Assembly: GCA_034670405.1 (NCBI GenBank)
Contig: JAXDDX010000171.1
Coordinates: 407,001 to 471,000, forward strand
From: Hoplostethus atlanticus
Taxonomy: Eukaryota; Chordata; Actinopteri; Trachichthyiformes; Trachichthyidae
Length of the DNA: 64,000 nucleotides
Direction of reading: 5' to 3'
Shown piece after piece: positions 56,051 to 64,000 of the stretch (within the stretch, counting starts at the first letter, position 1; every line of letters begins with the position of its first letter). The notes beneath the pieces are model-generated. The model saw only the letters and a list, made by a program, of their open reading frames with translations. It searched no databases and was not told the DNA's origin. Made by a program: the position numbers and the translations under genes.

Positions 56051-58160
56051 ATAAAAGTCATGAAATAGATTATTACGTGGATTAAATCTAATGACTAGTG
56101 ACTATTTATTTAATGGATTAAATCTATTGAATCATGACTGTGTGGCAGAGGTTGAGGCGTTGGCTAATAGTCTAAAAATGAGTATATGAAAGATTACCTT
56201 TTAAGATTTTGGTAAGAGACAGGAACTTGTCAGAAGAGCAGTCACTGATGTTCACCCCAGGATGGGTTTGTCTATGCTCTTTCCCTACAATACATAAATA
56301 TACAATACAGTGCGTGCAACAGAGTTCTCAGAATAAGTCACATGATGCGTAATGTTACGGGTTATTACATTGTTATTCAATTTGGTATGAGATTGATAAC
56401 TATCTTAAAATATACAGCTACATACCTTTAAGCATTGCAGCTCCTCTGCTAGTTTTTTCCTTGGTGGCGCAGTATTGAATTTGTATAGACAGGAAATCTA
56501 AATTATTCTGAAAAAGAGTCCATGTGATTGTGTAGTTGGATATGGAAAATCTAAGACTTTTCCCCTGACAGAAGTGAAATTATCCTTACATGTGTAACCA
56601 AGTCCTGTTGCATCTAATACATCTAGCTGGAAAAGCACCCAACATCTATTATTGAATGATCTTACCACCAGTTGAGTGTCGCCTCCATCTGCAACACATA
56701 TTTTAATTCAATGATTCATTTATACTTTTCCTCTCACACAGTCTCCTTTCCCCTGCATTACTACATTTCCTTGCCATGACCTTTGTTATACATGATGACC
56801 AGTAATGACTGTGCACATGCAGTCAAGGTCAACAGCAGAAGATACAGAACATAAGATAGCTCTTTTCCAAAACATGATCGTTTTAATCATTTACAAAATG
56901 CAATAAAATAAAATTAATAAAATAAAGTCATCATTTCATTCATAACTTAATGTATGAACCTAATGGTTAATTTTTTTTGCAATATCAGTGGAATGGAAAA
57001 GTCACCAAAGATTGGTGATTAAATCTATTAAAAAAAAGTAAAAAAGAAGAGTGAAAGAGTTTGGTAATGTCAACATACCATATAACACATGCAGCCATCA
57101 AGCCATTTATTTGGAGTGGTACCTCTCAATGCCTCAGTGTATTGTATGGCCCTAAATTGTAGTGGTGGTGAAAGTGTAAAAATATCCATGTTTAAACAAT
57201 GATGATGACAGCCAAACCTCGACTAACTGTCCTTAGGCTTGAGAGAGACCAACCATCCCATAACGTTTGCCACTGCCTGTATGATAGCTTTGCACATTCA
57301 TCAGAATTTAGTTATTGATAATATAATTAATTGATAATTAAAAGCAATTTCACATGCAAGTCAGGTGGGTGTTTCAGTGCAGTTGAACACTAATTTTAAA
57401 GTGCGAGGGCCAAGCACCTCTATAGGAGCCGGGTTCTGTGTGTCCATCGGTTTATGCATTTGTGTGTAAAGCTTTTTGCAATGCGCACTGCTTAGAGGAA
57501 TTATGGCATCCACTGTTTAGGCCACGAGTCCCAAGAGCCATGCATGAGAAAAATAGCTTGCACCTGAGAGACTGAGCTCATACAATACACCAGGAAGTCA
57601 CACAAGCATCAACCAACTGGAGGTCTCTGTACATCCATATACCAGGATGTGGCTCTTTAACTGTAACTAAGTCAACGCATGAATTCAATATTTTGTTCTC
57701 TTAGTTCTAGGTGGAGTAGTGAATGTAGTTCCATTCACACCAATCATGCATACCCCGCCTCATCTCAACCCTCCCCGCCACCCAGCACCAAGAGAGTGTT
57801 AGCCCACTTGTTGAATAATGTATGATCAGACGTTACACTTTTTTTCAAAGTTTGAAATATTTCAGACTCATTTAACCATCACCATTCCCTAACGCTACAT
57901 GTTTAAAAACAAATGATTGTGAGCCGTCAATTTTCTAATGAAGTTGTACAAGATCGGGGTACACTCCTGTGAAATATTAAGCTGCCACCTCAACACACAT
58001 CTCATTAAGAGTAGGTTGCAAAGATATTAAACAATTTGCCCTATCTAATGTGTCACTCCACATTTCTCTCACACATGAAAGCTAAACAAATTACAACACC
58101 ATCAAAGGTGCACATGTCCTTGGACAATTATGCAATGTACTGTGGTAAGACACAGCTTAA
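56051..58160. other. Non-coding DNA, possible decayed pseudogene region
   Basis: This is where the earlier exons of the minus-strand lactase-type gene would lie. I recognise none. AT-rich, without recognised repeats. Confidence 0.4.
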
Positions 58161-58162
58161 TA

Positions 58163-58556
58163 CACTGATCAGCCACAACATTAAAACCACTGACAGGTGA
58201 AGTGAATAACATTGATTATCTCGTTACAATGGCACCTGTCAAGGGGTTGGATATATTGGGAAGCAAGTGAACAGTCAGTTCTTGAAGTTGATGTGTAGGA
58301 AGCAGGAAAAATGGCCAAGCGTAAGGATCTGAGCGACTTTGGGCCAAATTGTGATGGCTAGACAACTGGGTCAGAGCATCTCCAAAATGACAGATCTTGT
58401 GGGGTGTTCCCAGTATGCAGTGGTTAGTACCTATAAAAGTGGTCCAAGGAAGGACAACCGGTGAACCGGCAACAGGGTCATGGGCGCCCAAGGCTCATTG
58501 ATGCTCGTGGGGAGCGAAGGCTAGCCCGTCTGGTACAAATTTCTGAAAAATGTGTT
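58163..58556 (+). mobile_element. Tc1-like transposon, 5' fragment
   Basis: Starts CACTGATCAGCCACAACATT after TA (58161-58162), then 'tgacaggtgaagtgaataac' and a transposase start region: MAKRKDLS-like, then IVMARQLGQSISKMTDLVG-type helix-turn-helix residues and 'STYKSGPRKDNR'-type decay. Small deletions disrupt the frame. The sequence jumps to 'gtacaaatttctgaaaaatg' at about 58540, an internal deletion relative to family copies I recall. The 3' half is missing. Confidence 0.85.
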
Positions 58557-59770
58557 ATTGTCTTCAACTCTCATCACAGAGGTAATTTTTAAAAATTATT
58601 TTGCATACTTGGCTGTCCCTGCCCTCAATAAACAGTAAATTTTAATATTGCTGGAACTAATAACTTTGTAATACTAACAAGCACGAAGAGAAATTCCCAG
58701 CATGGCTAGCAAGTTAGCAGTAACCCTATAATAACTATAAAAATATATATATATTTTTTCTTTTCCCTTTTTATAGATCTGGTTTAGCCGGTACTGTATC
58801 TCATCATTATTATGATTGTTGGAGACATCACTGAGTGAGATGATTTTTGTTTTTGTTTTTTTTCTCCTTTGCAGGTCTGTTTGCTGTTTTTGTTTTGTCT
58901 TCTATCATTATAGCTATTATTTCCATGTACTAGCATCTACCAATGTTGCTGGTTGATCTACCTCAAGCCATCTGAACTATGCTTGCACATGCATGTTATC
59001 TCAAAATGCCAATAAAAATGTTAATCACAAAAAACAATAAAAATAAACTTTTTTTGTTTTCAAAGTGCTTTATAGAGTCAGTAAAAAAGAGAACAAAAGA
59101 TTGCAGAAATAGCATTAAAAGAACACACAAAAAGCAATTACACACCTGAACGACATTAACAGAAGGATAGGGGAAGGAGAGAGCCCTCTAGGATCTAGAA
59201 TAAAAGAGAAGATGCATAGTACACATTTGTAAAATAACAAATATAAAACAAGAGGATTAAAATGGGACTTTATACAAAAGCCTTTTTGCAAAACAATCTC
59301 TTCTCACAGAGTTCACAAGCTTTTATATTTGTAGTGCACCATAGAACTGAGTACACATGACAGAGTTGCATGAGCCAGGAGTAATGCGCTGTCTGGGCCA
59401 ACAGATGGCACTGTCTTACTGTAACCACTGTCACATCTCCCTTTTCTAGAAGTAAATTGATAATTTTCCTTTGGGGCAAACTATTCTCAATGTTCTTTTA
59501 ACAATAGTTTGGAAAAAGACTGTCAAATCATTACTCTTCATACCAAGGAAGACACTTTGATGAACATGAAGCTGAGTGTTGCAGAAATATACCCAAACAA
59601 ACTTCAAAATGAAAACCTGAGTCATTACAATACATTAAACCTTTCTGTTCAGTGTTGCAGCTCTATATTTCATGGGCTTCAAACAAGAGTAAAGGTGATT
59701 CTGTGTACAGTGAATTGTGAGAAGTATCAGTTGTGTGAGTCCAGAGTCTTTCTGACCTTAATGCTGCAAT
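58557..59770. other. lct upstream DNA, nothing firm recognised
   Basis: AT-rich intergenic DNA between the Tc1 fragment and the lct promoter. The part 59040-59200 ('tttcaaagtgctttatagagtc') looks like a dispersed-repeat fragment. Confidence 0.4.
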
Positions 59771-59774
59771 AAAA

Positions 59775-59916
59775 TGCTACAAATTGCACTTTGATGTGAT
59801 CGCAATCATGATTATGTAACAGTGCAATAGTTCAGGTAAATAGGAACAGGGAATTTAAATACTTTACAGACCTCGGCAATGGGTGGATAATATCAGTTCA
59901 TCCTGCAAAAGCCACT
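59775..59916 (+). promoter_or_regulatory. Putative lct core promoter and 5' UTR
   Basis: A TATA-like TTTAAATA lies at 59854-59861, 56 bp before the ATG, which would place the transcription start near 59885-59892 and give a short 5' UTR, as in mammals. Upstream, 'ttgcactttgatg' (about 59787) resembles an HNF4 half-site context and 'attatgtaac' (59811-59820) a CDX/C-EBP-like site. Intestinal lactase promoters are known to use HNF1, CDX2 and GATA factors; the match here is inference. Confidence 0.35.
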
Positions 59917-62900
59917 ATGGAGTGTTTGCGGTGGATTCTTTCTCTGTACCTTTTGTGTTTGTATGGTTGCCAGAGCGATGAGGTTAATGGAGATGACTTC
60001 ATGCTTCTGGCAGGTCCTTTGATGAAGCAATTAGCCACAAACTCAGACAATGCTTTTGACTGTACTCATCCCTTACCTGCAGCATCCAGAGACTACTTTG
60101 AGTACCTCCAGAGCAGGGGGGTAACCCACTTCAAGGTGCCCCTGTCATGGGCTCAGCTCCTGCCTACAGGCCTCCCCAGCCAGCCCCAAGAGACTGTAGT
60201 GACCTGCTACCAGACCCTGCTGAAACAGCTGGCAGAGGTGGGCCTTCAGCCTCTGGTTGTCCTCCATGGCTCTACAGTACCAGAAGCCCTCAGATCAAGG
60301 TATGGAGGCTGGGAGAGCCCCGAGCTGTTAGAGGTGTTCGAGCAGTATGCAGAGTTCACCTTCCAAGAGTTTGGAGAGTTTGCACACTCCTGGGTGACGC
60401 TGAGCCACTTGGATGACATTTGGGATGAAGGGAAACCTGCAGGTGCTCCCGATCCACTGCAGAATATCCTCCAGGTCAACAGCAACATTTACCAGCTCTT
60501 TCGACGCCAGTTTCCGGACAAAAGTAAGTGCTTAAGACTGAGGGAAGAGGATGAGGGGATTAAAGCTGTTTATGCTAAGACTGACTGACTGAGCTCTTAA
60601 ATCAAGGATTGGTCATATGTAACTCCTCTTTAACCGTGAATGTATATTAAAGCAACATTTTTTACATTTGAATTTTCAAATCAATTCATTCAATCCACCA
60701 GTTACTGGAAACTCTTATTTCATAGTCAGTTTAGGACATCTTCTTCCTCCTACCACCTTCATTTTTCTCCTCCCTTTTTTTCCCCCTTTTTTTTCCTGCA
60801 TTGTCAGAAAGCATTTTGCCAATGACAATGAAAAGCAACAGTAATAAAAATATATTACAGACTAACAAAGTACTAATGAAACCCTCAAATCAAAACAATA
60901 TCACGTAGAATACAACGTACGCCAATGAATTTATGTGGTGTAAATTCTTTCAAAGAATCATATCTTAAGTTCTCCCAAACTGTTATATACTGTATGTATT
61001 TATAACTCTATTTCTTAATCATACTGTACTAGCAGGCAATTGGAGATATTTTACATTATATAACATTTCAAACATTGCTGCAGCCATGTTATACTGTAGG
61101 TAATATATAATGCAAAGTACTTTTCACAAGACACTATAGTAATTTAAAATCATGGGGGGGAAATGCAGCTGTAATTAATACAGTAATCTTGTTCTGCAAT
61201 GTTTTATCAGTTATCAGTATGAGGAAAATAAAATGAAAACCAAAGAGCTTACACATTTATCCTTTCATAAAAAGGTATAGACATAATATTTAATATCCAT
61301 TCTAAGACTAACAACTGTTCAGCATGAGATACTGTGTATTTATCAATGAATTTGTATTTTCCTTTCACAATAAGGAACTGACAGATCCATGATCTATTTG
61401 TTTTAACATAGATTTGATATCAATTATCATGACACAGAAGTGAGTTTAAAAGTTATCTGAATACATTTCTATGGTCTTTAATAGAAACACTGTTTGAATG
61501 CTGTACGCCATCGACCTAAAGCTACAACTAAGTTCATAACCTGTTAAGTAACTTAAAAGGTCACCAACATTTCAGAACTTTATCTTTGTTTTCACACTCA
61601 ATCATAAAATCTTTTTGTCTTGTGAAATCATTTGTCAGTATGCCCCCTTTATGACCAAGGTACTATCTTTGCTTGTATCTAATCTCAATTACGGCGCAGT
61701 TGATACGTGTAGATTATTTTGCTTATCTGAGCTGTTTCATCCAGGTGAATAACCCATTAGGAAGGGTTATGAACTTTCTTTCTTTTATGAACCATGGGGC
61801 TAAACATTATTATGTGCTTAGCTAGAGTTGCTGCTAAGTATGCCTAATCCGGTGTAAATTACACATCTGCGCACACAAACACACTCACACTTGAAGTTCA
61901 CTGTGATTGTGATTGCTTTTATCTCTTCTCAGGGAGGCGTCTGTCTGTCGGGTTGAGTGCTAGTGGCGTTGCTATTCTTCCCCTGATCCAAGTTTCAACT
62001 CCAGTAAGTTTTATCTTAAAGTCTTCATGCGAAGAACCGCATACAGTGGATACCAAAAGTCTACACACCGTTTTGTAGGTTTTATCGTCTTGAGACCTTT
62101 TATAGTTACCAGCAAAATCAAGGTAAAAACAAAAGGTTACTAATCTCTGGCAATGTATTACAAATGCTCAATTAAGTGTAATTGGGACTTTGCAGAAGCA
62201 CCAGAGAACAAGAACAGCAGTAAGTCTCTACCAAGTCATCTCAAATGGATTTAGGAATTTTCTCCCTTCTTTGCAGAAGAGTTGGACGTTCACTCAAACT
62301 GCAAGGGGACCTTCTATGCATACTACTTTTTAGGTCAAACCATGGATTTTCTATAGATTTGAGGTCTAGGTTTTGACTGGGACATTCCAGAATACTGATC
62401 TTTTTGTTGACTTGGCTGGGTGCTGTTGAAAGATGAAATCCTTCTTTAACTTGAGTTGTTTTTTTTTTGCAGCAGCAGCAGGCAGCATATTTACCTGGTA
62501 TTAATTGTCCTCCCTGTCCTGACCAGAACCACTGTCCCTGCAGAAGAGAAACAACCCAGTTCCATGATAATGCCACAATCATGCTTAACAGAAATATTCT
62601 TTGGGTTATATATCTTTTGGAATTAAGACCAAAAAGTTCTACCTTTTTGGTCTATCGGACCATAAAACATTTTTCCCCACATGGTTTGGGCAGATTGACA
62701 GTTTTCTTACATAATTAAGACAGGACTGGATGGTTTTTAAAATGAAAAGTGGCTTTCATCCTGCCACCCTACACACACAGAATTGTGCAGAACACGCATT
62801 CTAGTAAGGTCTTTCAAATCTTTTTATATTCCTCTCCTAATCTAAACCTTTCAACAATAAACTCCCAAAGATTGAAACTGACATATACTCTGCAACAAAG

Positions 62901-63665
62901 AAACCTTTTCTAAGTAGAACAATATATTTCAGATGAAATCAATCAGACTTGTGCATGCTTTGGAATGTGTTTTGTAGACAATTGTGACCCCCCCCAATTA
63001 TGAGGGGTGTGCACACTTTTCCCTCCCATTTTTAATACATTGTCAGCAATGAGTAGTCTTTAGTTTTTACCTTACTTTATATGTTCAAATAAAAGTAACA
63101 AAAAAAGTCTCATATAATGGGTTTTCATTTTAGGCCTCAAGGTAATAAAGCCTAGAACATTTGAAAGGGTGTGTTGACTTAAATCTACGTTTGAGTGCAA
63201 TGTACAGTCATAGATGGTGATGATATACAGCACTCACACTTAAAAGCATATGGTTTAACTATTTTGTCCTTGCATATGCACATGTTAAATTTTGATTCAG
63301 CGAAAACACTGCAAAAGATCTCTAGCCAAGCAAGCGATTTACTCTTAAAATGTTATTTTCCCTGAAACAAGGGAAAACATATGACAATGGAATGAGAATT
63401 TCACTTGTTTACAACATCTCAAAGATGATGTTATGTAAGCCAGATAATTCCACTAGTATCAAGTTAAGAGTTGCAATGGTAACAAATGAATTATTATTAG
63501 TCCACTGCCAGATTCGGTTTCATTCAAGAAAAATAAGAATATATGACTGAATACAATATTGAATCACTATCTCCTATTTTGGAACAGATGGATTTCTTGT
63601 CAGTACAAATTGAATATGACTGTGCCTCTAAAGCAGAATTTGCAGAGGAGCTGAGGCGCTTACAG
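59917..63665 (+). CDS. lct: Lactase-phlorizin hydrolase, 5' part (exons 1-3; gene runs off the window)
   Basis: Lactase is a brush-border, membrane-anchored family 1 glycoside hydrolase of four GH1-like modules that splits lactose and aryl-glucosides. Exon 1 is 59917-60523 (donor AAA A/gtaagt, phase 1), exon 2 61933-62003, exon 3 63588-63665; the encoded N-terminus is about 252 of some 1,900 residues. Residues 1-20 are a signal peptide (leucine-rich WILSLYLLCLYGC). Residues 49-165 follow mammalian module I: HPLP, 'THFKVPLSWAQLLPTG', 'QPLVVLHG', 'YAEFTFQEFG', 'SWVTLSHLDD'. The acid/base NEP motif of active GH1 modules is replaced by SHL, so module I is non-catalytic, as in mammals. The start has A at -3 and G at +4. 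The open frame past 60523 to 60588 is intron read-through. No disruption seen. No mcm6 exon lies upstream, unlike in mammals. Confidence 0.9.
61933..62003 (+). CDS. lct: lct exon 2
   Basis: Acceptor 'tatctcttctcag/gg', donor 'cca/gtaagt'. With the single base carried over from exon 1 it encodes 24 residues, RRRLSVGLSASGVAILPLIQ then VSTP, aligning with human lactase '[20 protein letters not shown]'. Ends in phase 0. Confidence 0.85.
62044..63200 (-). mobile_element. Tc1-like transposon relic in lct intron 2, minus strand
   Basis: One end begins CAGTGGATACCAAAAGTCTACAC after TA (62042-62043). The far end ('gggtgtgttgacttaaatc' near 63167-63186) is a decayed inverse of it. The minus-strand frame 62582-62241 encodes the end of a Tc1 transposase: LECPSQNLDLKSIENPWFDLK corresponds to the usual WPSQSPDLNPIENLW (last DDE acidic residue region), then HRRSPCSLSE and KIPKS. 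Other parts are decayed. Antisense to lct. Confidence 0.85.
63588..63665 (+). CDS. lct: lct exon 3
   Basis: Acceptor 'cctattttggaacag/atg', donor 'ttacag/gtgcag'. It encodes MDFLSVQIEYDCASKAEF then AEELRRLQ, aligning with human 'VDFLSLDLSYECQNEASL'. The ATG is an internal methionine, not a start. Phase 0 at both ends. Confidence 0.88.
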
Positions 63666-63714
63666 GTGCAGTAACCATTTCTTTGTCCTTTGTATTTTGT
63701 GCTAAAATCACACT

Positions 63715-64000
63715 ATTCATTTATGTATAAGAGGGTCCTGGGTTTGAATCTCAGCCTGGTCCTTTCTGAGTGGAGTTTGCATGTTCTCTCTGTGGGTTTC
63801 CTCCGGGTGCTCCGGTTTCCTCCCTCACTCCAAAGACCTGCAAGTCATGTGGATTGGAGACTCTAAATTGCCCATAGGTGTGAGTGTGAAAGTGTTTGTC
63901 TGTCCATGTGTGATGGCCTGACGACCTGTCAAGGGTGTTTCCCTGCCTTCCGCCTAATGCATGCTGGGATACGCTCCAGCATCCCATTACCATTACCATT
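63715..64000 (+). mobile_element. Fish SINE-like repeat in lct intron 3, cut by window end
   Basis: A B-box-like 'gggtttgaatctcag' is followed by the very common fish segment 'gtgggtttcctccgggtgct', 'ccggtttcctccctcactcc', 'gacctgtcaagggtg' and 'tgctgggatacgctccagc'. The minus-strand frame across it is not a gene. Confidence 0.7.

Noticed and set aside
60524-60588. Extension of lct exon 1 to the in-frame stop
   Set aside because: A strong gtaagt donor at 60524 joins exon 2 in phase, and the extension has no similarity to lactase.

Overview
The window reads as nuclear DNA of a ray-finned (teleost) fish. The evidence is a spliced vertebrate lactase gene, an AT-rich intron-type background, long (AC)n and (TC)n microsatellites, and many fish-type mobile elements: Tc1/mariner, hAT and Harbinger relics, L2- and Rex1-type LINE ends, and tRNA-derived SINEs carrying an L2-type tail. 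I see no bacterial or viral gene layout and no RNA gene other than SINE heads. The species cannot be named from this sequence alone.

Layout. From 1 to about 54.5 kb I find no host protein-coding exon. This is a gene desert of unique-looking DNA, simple repeats and transposon relics. Main points there: a hAT-like non-autonomous element (1147-2316); a diverged direct duplication of a non-repeat-looking segment (about 20.5 and 26.1 kb); a nested transposon cluster at 21.2-24.9 kb (a Harbinger derivative with a SINE inside it, and a perfect 41-bp inverted repeat); mariner MITEs at 27.5 and 33.4 kb; a GGTTAGG-rich minisatellite (32.0-32.7 kb); a 193-bp (TC)n tract; and a nested graveyard at 43.0-46.5 kb made of an L2 LINE, fossil Ty3/Gypsy pieces and a hAT BED-finger remnant. 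A few GC-richer blocks look like candidate conserved regulatory DNA, but this cannot be tested here.

The genic end is 54.5-64 kb. On the minus strand lies the 3' end of a lactase-type gene (last GH1 module, stalk, membrane anchor and tail). It is a pseudogene with two in-frame stops in one exon. That exon also carries a 138-bp segment encoding an almost perfectly preserved piece of glutamate decarboxylase 67 (GAD1), a chimera I would not expect. On the plus strand, starting about 4.2 kb away, lies the first part of a lactase-phlorizin hydrolase gene (lct): exon 1 with signal peptide and non-catalytic first module, then exons 2 and 3. The gene continues past the window. The two lactase-type genes are divergent, so their 5' ends faced each other, and they look like remains of a small paralog cluster in which one copy has died.

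How it works together: only the plus-strand lct looks alive. Its product would be a brush-border disaccharidase. The rest of the window is either inert repeats or possible long-range regulatory DNA.
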